Source: Warburgia ugandensis
Taxonomy: Eukaryota > Streptophyta > Magnoliopsida > Canellales > Canellaceae
Length of the DNA: 64,000 bases
NCBI GenBank assembly: GCA_035236585.1
Contig: CP141136.1
Span: forward strand, 49,617,136 to 49,681,135
Reading direction: 5' to 3'
The notes under the pieces are model-generated. The model was not told where the DNA came from, did no database searches, and saw only the letters and a list, made by a program, of their open reading frames with translations. The translations under genes and the position numbers were made by a program. How positions within the stretch are numbered: the first letter of the stretch is position 1; every line of letters starts with the position of its first letter. Shown here piece after piece: positions 28,701 to 40,700 of this stretch.

Positions 28701-31700
28701 TCGCATTCAGCCGTGTCTTTGAGAACATTACAACAAGCCATATCCAGTTTTGGTGCGAGTTATGTGGTCGAGTATCAATGCCTGCAAATTGAGCAGGAAC
28801 CGCCTTCTCTAGATCATCCCCGGGTGAGAACACTCTTGGACCAGCATGCCCATATTTTCGATCAGCCCCTAAGGTTGCCGGTTAGCCGCCCACATGATCA
28901 TGCTATACGGATCCAGGACCATGCTCAACCCCCTAACATCTGACCATATCGTTATCCGCATTGCCAAAAGAATGAAATTGAGCGGATAATCAAGGAATTG
29001 TGGGAGGCTGGGATTATCCGGGCTAGTACAAGCCCTTATTCAAGTCCAGTCCTATTAGTTAAAAAGAAGGATAGAAGTTGGCGCTTTTGCGTTGATTATT
29101 GCACTCTCAACAAAATTACCATTCCTGACAAGTTCCCTATTCCCACAATTGATGAGCTATTGGATAAACTTGGCGGAGCTACTATCTTCTCTAAATTGGA
29201 TCTACAATCTGTGTACTACCAAATTCGCATCAAAGAGGAGGATGTCGCGAAAATGGCGTTCCGAACGCATGAGGGACATTACAAGTTCTTGGTCATGCCC
29301 TTTGGGTTGACTAATGCCCCTACCACATTCCAAGCTCTTATGAATGACATCTTCCGCCAGTATCTTCGTAAGTTCTTGCTGGTTTTTTTTATGACATACT
29401 GGTTTATAGCACTGATATTAATTTACATTTAGAACATCTGGCCACTGTATTGCAATTGCTGGGTTCCCATAAATTGGTAGTTAACAAAAACAAATGCTGT
29501 TTTGCCCAAACCCAATTAGAATATCTGGGCCACGTAATATCAGCAGATGGGGTAGCTGCCGCTAGTTCAAAGATAGATTGCATGCTCAAATGACCTACTC
29601 CCCATGATGTTAGGGAATTAAGGGGGTTCTTGGGTCTCACCGGGTATTACCGCAAATTTGTTAAGAACTATGAGATCATGGCTGCTCCCCTTACCAGTCT
29701 TCTCAAGAAGGATAATTTCTAGTGGTCAGTGGAAGCACAAAAGGCATTCGACAAGCTGAAGAGAGCCATGACCTCTATTCCAGTTTTGGCTATCCCCAAC
29801 TTCAGTAAGCCTTTTGTTTTGGAAATTGACGCCTTAGGGTAAGGAATTGGAGCGGTTCTCATGCAAGAGAGCAGGCCAATTGCCTTTTTCAGCCAATCAC
29901 TTGCCCCCCACGCGTAGTCTAAATCCGTGTATGAAAGGGAGCTTATGGCAGTCGTCCTAGCTGTCTAGAAATGGCAACATTATTTGCTAGGCTGGCTGTT
30001 CACTATCCTTACAGATCAACGGAGCCTTCAATTCCTCATGAATCAACGGGTACTCAGCAGTGAACAACAGAAATGGCTCATCAAACTACTTGGTTTTGAC
30101 TTCGATATCCAATACAAACCAGGAAAGCTGAATCGAGTAGCGGATGCCCTCTCTAGAAGGGCTGACATTGACGACACCAACGGGCGTGCCGACTCCACCC
30201 CGGGGAGTCCAACCGGGCTAGAGCATCCTTTCCATTCACTAGCAATCTCTACAGTCCAGCACTTAGGGTTTCATGGGCTGGAAGACGAAATTAGGCAAGA
30301 TGACATGCTACGACCCATACTACAGGACTTACTGGTTGACACCAACAGTCATAAGGGGTTTACCTTGAAGCATGGCTGCTTGCTCTTCCATGGCAGATTG
30401 GTTATTCCTAAGTCATCTCCTAGAATCCATACCTTATTTGGGGAATTTCATGCAACCCCAGCAGGTGGGCATTCAGGCGCTTTCAGAATGTTCAAGAGGT
30501 TGTCTAACATTGTGTTTTGGACAGGGATGAGAAAGGATGTTCACAACCTTGTGGCTTCTTGCGATGTGTGCCAGAGAAATAAGTACCAAGAACTCAAACT
30601 AGGAGGACTCATTCAGCCATTGCCCATCCCTGAGCAGGTATGGGAAGACATATCCATGGATTTTATTGGGGTTTACCAAGATCTCAACGGATGGATACCA
30701 TACTGGTGGTTGTCGACCGGCTCACGAAATACAGCCATTTCTTGCCATTAGGCCATCCATTTTCGGCCCAAGAAGTTGCCACTCTTTTGTTAAGGAAGTA
30801 GTGCGGCTCCACGGTTACCCTCTCTCCATAGTATTCGACAGGGATCGACTCTTTATCGGTCAATTTTGGACAGAATTATTTAAGTTGGCTGGAACGGAGT
30901 TGAAGATTAGTACTGCCTACCATCCCCAAACAGACGGACAGACAAAAGTAGTCAACTGATGCCTGGAACATACTTACGATGCTTTACCTCAAACCATCCT
31001 AAGCTATGGCTCAGGTGGATTTCTTGGGCGGAATTCTGGTACAATACCACATTTCAAGGAGCTGTTGGGATGACCTCGTTTAAGGCCCTGTATGGACGCG
31101 ATCCTCCTACATTATTAAGGTTTTCGGATGAAGGGTCTATAGTGGAAGCAGTGAATCAACAACTCTGAGACCGCAATGTCATCTTACAAGAACTTAAAAG
31201 TAACTTGTCAAGGGCCCAAGCCAGAATGAAAACCCAAGCAGACAAAGGCTGTAGGGATGTCCAATTCCAAGTAGGGGAGCCGGTCTTTCTGAAGCTACAA
31301 CCCTTTAAGTTCAAAAAGTTGGCCAAACGACCCAATGAGAAGATCAGCCCTTGGTTTTATGGCCCTTATCCAATCCTGGAACGTGTTGGTGAAGTTGCAT
31401 ACCGCCTGGATTTACCATCTAATACACGAATCGATCCGGTTTTCCATGTTTCTCAGCTAAAGCAGGCCCTATCCAGCCTTGCCCAAGCACTACCCCTACC
31501 TAATGGTCTGACTGAAGAGTTGGAACTTGTGGTGTACCCTAAGTCCATCAAGCAAATCAGGACAATGCCAAAGGGTCATAAGGAAGTTTTGGTAAAGTGG
31601 AAACACCTGCCTGAATATGATGATACGTGGGAGCTCTATGATGTGTTGAATGCTCAATTTCCTTCCTTTCACCTTGAGGACAAGGTGAAACTATTAGGGG

Positions 31701-34700
31701 AGGGTAATGTTACATCCCCTATGTATTAGACTTACTACAGAAAGAGGAGATAATCACAAGGGAAGCAGAACCGTATACATACAGGAATAAGATCGTCCAA
31801 GTAGGCAGATTAGTTGGCAGACGATTATCAGGAAGGTAATCAGTTGTTTGGGAGATACGAATATAATTCGGTAGGATATACCAAGTATGCAGTTGGTGAT
31901 GTAATCAGTTGGGTAGGATATACACATATAATCAGTTAGTGAGGAGAGATGGGGGACAGGAGAAGAGAAAAAAAAGGAGTGGGAGGAAGTGTAGAGGGGG
32001 GACTGCGGTTCCTTACTTCCTAGTTATTTTACATTTCTACAGAACCCTTACAATTGTTGGCTTGAATTCCTTTGTAATCATGTTATACAGTAATCAACAG
32101 AGTTCCTTTCCCAGTGGAATCATTTTTCCTTATAACCATTGAACCTGTAGGCCTATCAGCATCAAATAAGGAGATGGATCTAGCCTATCTGTCTATGAAT
32201 TTCCATTCTAAACTAGTCTTTTGGAACAAGGTTCCTTTACAGATTGAGGAGTCTCACTCTCATAGTGGAATCATTAAAAACCATAAAAATTACCTAGAAT
32301 GAATCCTTGAGAGAAGCCTCAGCACAAGTATCAAACAAAGATTACACCTATCTCGAACTCCTTCAAATCTGATTCATTCATTCATCATTACAGATATGCA
32401 AAAGATATTTTTCCACAATCAATGATTAGTTGAGTGAAGCCTCATCAACTGGACAAAATACTTGCAATGGGAGGGTAAACCTGATGAAGGAGAAAATAGA
32501 ACTATGGTTGTAATTATTGGTGTTCTTTAAAGATTCAAGGTGGAAACTGATGGAAGTAATTTATTGACTTTGTGAGAGGGAGAGGACACTAAAGAGAGGT
32601 CTATTCTCTTTGACCTTCTCCTAATTAGCCGCAAGTTACCTGGCCCTAGAATAAAAACTTGGATCTACTTTGTTGTTTAAGTCTCCTTTCTCAAAACCAA
32701 GAGGTTTGGTTTGAATTTACTCACCATTCAGGCAAAAAAAGAAGGCCAGCCCAATGCACGAAGCTCCTGCAGGGTCTGGAGAAGAGGCAGACCCCAAGGG
32801 GTCTATAGTATGCAGCCTTACCTTGCATTTTTGCAAGAGGCTGTTTTCATTTCTCGAACCCATAACTGCCAGTTCACATGGCGACAACTCAACCGTTGTA
32901 CAAGGCTACCTTTTAAAAAAGGAGCAGCTTGTGAAGGGTTCGGGGAAGGGGCGGACCACAAAGGGTTTTTAGTATGCAGCCTTACTTTGCATTTTTACAT
33001 CATGCTGTTTTCATGCTGCAAACCTGTGACCTTTAGGTCACATGGTGACTACTCAACCTTTGTGTCAAGGCTTCCCTTCAATGCTCACCATTTAGGGGAA
33101 AAAAAGAAAAAGAGATCTCCTAATCAAGGGGTTTGTTGGGCATAGACAACTGGTTGATGGGACATGTTTTGCTAAAGAATGTAGTGATTGTAAACATCAC
33201 AAGATGACATGCTTTGAAAGCTGGACATTGAAAAGGCTTAATGACCATTTGGATTGGGATTTTCTTGACTATGTTATCTCAAGGATGGGTATGATTGGAA
33301 AAAAATGTGGTTGTAATTTGTATCTTCTCAGTTTTGTTTTCTACAATCATTAACTAGCTTTGGCCTTATTTTCCTTGATTTGAGAGGAATTAAAGCCACG
33401 TTTGGTCTTGTTTCCTTTTACCTTGCTAGGCAAAACTCATCCATTATCCGTGTAGCATGAACTTGTTGAAGGTCTTCGAATTAATAAAGTTTCACATCTT
33501 GTTTACATTTAAGAAATTATAGTTTAATATATATAACCTCCAATATGTTTTTATGCCATAAGGAGTAGTTCCATGTTTCAGAGTCAACCTGCAAAAAGTT
33601 CATTTGGTGGGATGAATATCACAACATGGACACTTACATGGATAGGTCTCCCAACTATTGGTCTTGTCTCCTCACTTGTGACAGTGACACTCCACGATTT
33701 TGGGTGTCCAGCCAATTGAAAGGAAATTGACTTGTTCGAAGAGAAACTAGTTGTCCTTTGTGGGAGAATGAAGAAGTAATCGGCCTTTTAGTTTTCATTT
33801 TTCCTTTCCTCATGTAGTTACAACAACATCACATGTAGCAAGTGTATTGAATGTGGATTCCTACTCCCTTACTCACTTGAGGACTATCTAAGTTTTACAA
33901 GGACTAAGGATTGCATATCCTACTGTCTTATGATTCACAATCACCTTATATATAATCCCTACAATGATTAATAAGGTTTTGTTATCATCTTATGATTAAC
34001 TTGCCCAATCTTGTCATCATATACAAGGACACTCGGTGCATGAAGCTCCTGCTTATGCAGGGTCCAAGGAGGGGGTGAACCACAAAGGGTCTATAGTATG
34101 CAGCCTTACCTTATATACAAGTACCCTATAGTGTATAATTAGCAAATGATCAAAGAGAACTGCACTACTTAATTAATGAAGTAAGAACAAATATTATACA
34201 AAACGATAAGTGATGGCTGTTGAGGGCAGATAACTCCAACATCTATATACCGTCGTGGCTCATTTCCTCGAATTGGTAAAACAGTCCTCTTCAATCTGCT
34301 AAAAGAAGCTGGTTTGTTGAAGATCTGACTAGTCAATTTGTAAGAAATGTTTGCATATATTTGTACAATAACTTTTGATCATTATTGCGGTACATGAAGA
34401 CAGCATGATTTAGGATTAACAATGCTTAAGGATCTATCCAATTAAATAGTGAGTTCTGGCGTTACATGGTTCATCCAAAGAGCTTTTGTTTGCAAGTTAG
34501 TCATGGTTAACCGATGGGAACAGGCTTAGTTTTTGCAAAGCTTACTAGGTGTGTAAGCAGTCTTTGTTTGTGGTTTACTCAATCTCATTTGGCTAGCAGG
34601 TGATGAGAGTGTTTATATTCTAATTGTCATAAGAGAGAGGGAAAATGAGTATGGGTGGGACTCTAGTTGGTCTTTCCACTTTAATGAAGGCACATCATCC

Positions 34701-37700
34701 ACTTGGAGAGTAGGTTGATTTCAGCATCAAACCAAGTGGGGTGTTCTCAATCTGCTTTTTCTTCAGTTGTCTAACAAGAGGAACCCCTCCAATTTCTGCT
34801 TGGAGGATTCCCCTGGAGCGTTGGAACTAAATACACTTGATGGGCTCCGTGTATGTATTGATTTCTCCCAACTTGTTCGTGTTATGTGCAAAGAAACTGA
34901 GAGATTGCGAAAAATACTTATTCATCAATTGCAAAGTTGCTAAGGAATTATGGAATAGGTTTCTTATTCTCTTTGGCATAGAGTGGGTTTTCCCTTGATT
35001 TGTTTCTTGTAGCAGTGAGAGTGAAGGTGCTCCATTTAGTAAAGAAGGGAAATATCATTTGGCATCTTGTGATTAGTGAAAATATCGAACTTCTCCCCAT
35101 AAAGATAATGCTGCCAGATCTTGAGGGCAAATACAATTGCTGCTAACTCTTAAGTCATGCATGGTAGTTCTGGTTATGCTTCTTCAACTGTCTTAATGAG
35201 TATGCAACGACTCTTCCATGTTGCATGAGAACACACCCCAGCCCCTGTCCTGTCTCATCACTATACACCCCAAAACCACCACTGCCCTGAGGAAGCGACA
35301 ACAATGGCGCTGAGGTAAGTCTCTCCTTCAGCTCTAGGAAACTTTGCTCATAACTGTCAGACCAATCAAACTTTTGCTCCTTAGTAAGGCCTGTCAATGA
35401 CTGGGCAATGCAAGAGAATCCCTCTATTAATTGCCCTTAGTAGTTAGTCAGACCTAGAAAACTAAGCACCTATGTCATAGTCTTGGGTTGCTCATAGTCG
35501 GCTACTTCCTAAACCTTCTGTGGGTCCATTGCAACGCTATCATTGGATATAAAATGTTTAAGGAAACATACCCGATCCAACCAAACTCGCACTTGGAAAA
35601 CTTGGCAGCCAACTGATGTGCTCGAAGAGTGCCGAAGATAGTCCTTAAGTGCTCTCTATGGTCCTCTACCCTACTAGAATATATCAGAATATCATCAACA
35701 AATGCGATCACGAACTTGTCCAGATAGTCATTGAACACCCAATTCATCAAGTCCATAAAAACTGCCAGTGCATTCGTCAACCCAAACGGCATCACCAAGA
35801 ACTCATAGTGGCTATATCGAGTCTCGAATGCTATCTTAAGGATGTTCTCATCCCGTATCCTTAGCTGATAATAGCTTGTCCTCAGGTCAACCTTGGAGAA
35901 GACCTTGACTGACTGTAACTGATCAAATAGGTCATCAATGCAAGGAAGGGGTACTTTTTCTTCACCATCCACACACTGTCTCAAAGAGCCATCCTTCTTC
36001 TTGACAAATAGGACTGGTGCTCCTTAAGGTGAAACACTAGGGCGTATGAAATTCTAATCTAATAACTCCTGTAACTGCACCTTTAGATCCCTCAACACAG
36101 CTGGTGCCATACGATAAGGAGCCTTGGAGCTAGGAGTCTCTCCAGGCAATAATTCAATACTGAACTCCATCTCTCTCCTAGGCGGTAACCCTGACAGCTC
36201 ATCCGAAAATACATCCCTATAATTGCACACTACATCAATCTCCTCAATGCAGGGCATCTGCTCCTCCTGTGCAGAGACATAGGCCAAGTAAACCTGACAA
36301 CTGTTGGACATAAGATGCGCTGCTCTAATCTCTAAAATGATACTCGCACCTGCCACATCCCATCTCCCCTACAAACACATTGACTCACCGTCTAGGGCAT
36401 ATAGCATGACCTGTTTCTTCCTATAGTCCACTAAAGCTCCCTCCTTGCCTGGCCAACTAGTGCATGCCCAATATCATGTCAAATCCGCCATGTCGAGCAA
36501 AATGAGATCTACATTCATCCTCTTGTCCATGATAACCATAGGTATATCTTGGACACTCCTGTACTATCATTGGTTTACCCACTGGCATGGTAACCTCTAA
36601 TAGAAGCCCTAGTATGCCCAATAGAACATCCAGGAGTGTGGCAAAACTATGTGAGATGAAAGAATGGGTGGATCTAGGATTCACAAGTACTCATACATAT
36701 CTATCTACGATGAGAATAGTACCTTCCATGATGGCGCTAGATGCGCGAGCCTAGTTGGTGGTAATAGTGAACACTCGCCTCTGACTCCTGGGCAATGGTG
36801 TTGATCATGGTGCCTGATCCTGCTGGAGTATCTAGTCTTGTCAGGGTGCCTTGTCTCGTTCAGGCGGCCCCACTCTATCTGCTCTAGGACAATCACGAGC
36901 AAAGTGATCCTGTTGGTCGCAAGCAAAACATGTGGGACCCTGTCTTGACACTGCACAAGGTCGGTTTGGATGGCATCGCTAGCATCGCTCACACCCTACC
37001 TGATTCCTATCTCTAGCTCTAATATGACCCTGTGCTGATCGGGTAGGTTGTGTAAAAGTCCTTTTGGTGGCAAACTTCTTCTACACTCTTGCTATGGGCC
37101 AAGGACCATTGAATCTACTCCCATCTTTGTTTGGATTTCTTAGCTCACGTTCCAACATGGAGGCAAGCTCTATGGCCTATGCTACAGTAGTGGGTTGGAA
37201 GGTCAATATCTGACGCTTTAAATCAAAGTTCAAGGCTCTGACAAACTTCTGAGCTGCCCTTAACTCCTTAAATACACATCCGATGCAAACCTGTGCAATC
37301 AAGAGAACTCTATCTCGTACTGTGCCACAGTTCTCGTGCCCGACATGAGCGTCATAAAGTCTTACTCCATCTTCTCTTAAAGATGGGGAGGAAGTAACCT
37401 ATCCATAAAGATGAACTTGAAGTCATCTCAAGCAATAACATTGTCGAGCTCAAAGAAACTCCTTTTAGCAATTGGCCACAGTTGTGCTACATCACATGTG
37501 AGAAAAAAAGTGGCCACTACTACTTTGCGATCTTCAGGCATGCCATTGCCTCTAAAATCCTCTCCATATCAAATAGCCAAGTATCAACCGCCTCAAGGCC
37601 GTCTCTACCCAAAAACTTAAGGGTTATCCTCCTAAATCTCTCGAGAAGGTAGTCCACTGGGAGACGCCCCTCTCCTTTTGCTGCCTCGTCTACACCTGAA

Positions 37701-40700
37701 GTGCTAGTTGAGGCACGCAGCCTCTGTGACATCCTCTAAAGTATAAGATTGACGACCTCATTGGCTGGGTCGCCCTAGGCTCTACTACTACCCTCAACCC
37801 CATCTGTTGCCTGAGCATCATGAGGTGATGGCAAGCCAGTGCTATGTCTCCAAGGAGGCATCTATAAAATAAAGGGAAATTCTAATAAGACTTCTTTCTT
37901 AACCATAATGACTAGGTTTTCTACTTAAGATCTAAGGTTTATCTATCCTAAGCGTTGATACGTTGATTCTCAAGGACTTGTGATCAGCATGGCATGCGCT
38001 TTGATACCAAAATCTGTAACATGCTTGGTTTTTCAAGCCTTTACTGATTTTAAGTTGGAAAATAGCAAAATTTTTCTTGTTTTAGAAAGCATTATTAGAG
38101 TGATAATATATATGTAATTTTAAAATTCATCAACTTTTTTGCCGAAGTTACAGTAAAACCTGCACATATATGTAAAATAATAATCGTCTAACCAACGAAT
38201 AGTTAGAGATAAATGGCACAGGATCAACCATACTGTCACAAGTGAAGCCACACAAGCTATACCAACAATTACTATTGTCATCCAACGAGGCAACAAAAGT
38301 TTAAGTTATATACAATATCTCAAAATGTAATCTTATGCATGGATTCATACAAAAGGGACTACACATAAATCATAATCTCCTCACATCTAAGTAGATTTAG
38401 GCACTTTCGCCTTCCCTGTATCTCTTGCTTTTGAATTACCTAGAGTATCACCTGAAATGTTGGTTGTTGGGGGTGAGCAAAACCAATAACTCACAGTAGG
38501 GTGAAAAACTAATATAAGCTGGAATGCCTAAAATAGAGCATGCAATAGCATAAATATAAGCGTATGTATCTCCATGCATTTATAGATACAAAATTTTCGA
38601 AAAGAGTGATCAATACATGTGGGATAAAGATCCACAAAAGATTGCTGAATTCAAGTCGACTACAATGTCCATATTAAATTGACAAATCTGTTAAAATCAG
38701 TGTACCAAATAGATGATGTCGAACTAAGACAAAGCCTTCGATTTGCAATGCACAAATCCATGCTCACATCACTGTGGAAAGCTGATTGCTCTAATCATAG
38801 TGGCATATAATCCTACCACCAGGGATGAGGTCCAAACCCTCGAGAACTGACCCACGTAACATTAACACACAAACACATGCTCATAAAGCCCTATTGTCAC
38901 CCATTGGCGACTACAGTGGCCATTACATTGGCTCATAGATACCCTCATGGCCATGACTCACTAGACCTCATGGGGACTACCTGACTACCACTCAAGGCAC
39001 TTTTCATGAGAAGCTACTCCTGCAGCCCTGCCTTCTCTATCGCTAGGCTGGTATCAATCACATATATCTCAAAGGTCAGTAGCTAACTGCACCTCATAGC
39101 ATAGGGTCTCCAGGACTTACGGTACACCCATTGAGTGCATGCCTCGAGTGGTACATATCCACAAGGACTTACTGCTGCTTGTAGAGTACATGCCTCAACA
39201 TCAGCAAATTCGCTTTCATTAGGTCTTACGGCCACTCGTAGAGTGTTCCTACCAAAGCATCGATTAAATCATAAATCGCGACTCATAAAAGTCTATGTCT
39301 CATGGCTCACCACCATGTTAGTGGTGCTAGCCGAGTATCAGTGAAAACAATGTTGTTGGCCCTAAGCCAATTCTGTCAAATTCATTGTTTCAAATCATCG
39401 AAACTATGTAATATGATGAAATGATACGATATGCATAGACATTATATGTTTGGTGGTGCAAGATGCTTTATTTGTTCCATTATTAACTTACAGTGAAGTC
39501 ATTTAGTTGATGTTGACCATTTCGTTGTGTTTAAATAATGGATGTCCTTATAACAAGAATGTGTATCTTTGGTTTCACCTCTACTATTGTGCCACAAGAA
39601 AACTAAGTCTTAGAAGGCTAAGGCTTAAGGGACTAGGCCATGTGAGACTAAGTCTCACTAATGGTTGGGTTACTAATAAGCGTTTAATGCTATGTGAGTT
39701 ATAGCCTAAAGATTTAAGGCTTATGTGACTAATGTTTTATATCTAGATCATAAGTATTAGAGCTTAAATGAATTCTCATATGAAATATTATCATTAAACC
39801 AACTCAATTCATCTAAGATGTTTAAAATTTTAGCCTAAGGGCAATTTGGTAATTTTTTCCGTACTTTAGCCTAAATTATCTTTTTACCCTTCCTTTAGTC
39901 TAGTTCACAGTCACTCTTGTATTACTCAACCCTCCATTGAATTGGCAAGTGAAGTTTTATTAATGGGTTCAGCTTAATCCTATAATTGTTTAGAATTTTA
40001 ACCTAAGGGTAGTTTTGTAATTTTCTTCTCTTAGGTGAATTACCTTTATACCCTTCATTATTTCCAATGTAAAGGATAGGTTATATTTCCCTTAGTGCCA
40101 AGAAAGTATGCCTAGAGTTTGTTTACATTTCTAACTCAATAAGATCAGATTTTTAAAAACTCTTTATACTGGACTTCCAGAGTTCTTGGAAATTCCAAGT
40201 CAGCCATATTTTTACGCAGGAGTTCTGGGTCTGGAATTTCAAAATGACTCAGGAATTCCAGCCCGGTCACCTTCTCCACTCCACTCTACCAGCGCAGGTG
40301 CTGAATTTTCAATGCTTTTACATATGTTTTTTTTTTTCTTTCCAGGGCTGGCAATGGCAAGCTTTCTGTCATTTCTTCTAGTTTACAATTCACATGACAT
40401 TTTCAAAGATTTAAAGTATAAAAATTGAAATCAATTTGGACAAGGCGCCATTTCATGCACTCATGCGTGCAGGAACAGTGCTGTTTCCTTGCCTGTTGGC
40501 ACCTTTAAGTCTGATACAAAAGTGTGGTTTAAGTTGGGTAAATTGCTTGAAATCCACAGTTAATGATGCATTCTTAAAGACCCATATTTTACTTAGATTT
40601 AATTCAATCTGATCCAACAGATATTCGGATGGAAATGGGTGCACGTTGCTTGCCTGTGTGCAGGAAGAACAGGGCATGCCTGGTCCCTGTTCCAGTTTGT

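Larger units (their letters stand above)
26647..32158 (+). mobile_element. Complete but inactivated chromovirus (Ty3/gypsy), sense strand in intron 4
   Basis: A 5512-bp element with 451-bp LTRs on both sides and a perfect 5-bp target duplication gcatc (26642-26646 and 32159-32163). The order is PBS, gag, zinc knuckle, protease, RT, RNase H, integrase, chromodomain and PPT, all on the plus strand like the host gene. I count about 12 LTR mismatches by eye (~2.7%), so it inserted fairly recently. At least ten stops, several frameshifts and two lost catalytic sites make it non-autonomous. The structure and sequence pattern fit the Reina-like chromoviruses (remembered, not searched). Confidence 0.93.
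35080..38014 (-). mobile_element. Truncated Ty3/gypsy element (Tekay/Del-like), antisense in intron 4
   Basis: Right to left: PBS, gag start near 37861 (MPPWRHSTG), gag core, a CCHC knuckle ([14 protein letters not shown] near 36900), protease, RT and part of RNase H ending near 35090. Integrase, chromodomain and 3' LTR are absent. Protease reads NPRSTHSF where DSGATHSF-type is expected, so its aspartate is lost. The sequence style differs from the other three elements and recalls the Tekay/Del lineage. Several in-frame stops make it dead. Confidence 0.85.

Noticed and set aside
26647-32158. Endogenous pararetrovirus or retrovirus-like element
   Set aside because: Protease-RT-RNase H-integrase-chromodomain order with LTRs, PBS and PPT is that of a chromovirus retrotransposon; no movement protein or envelope was seen.
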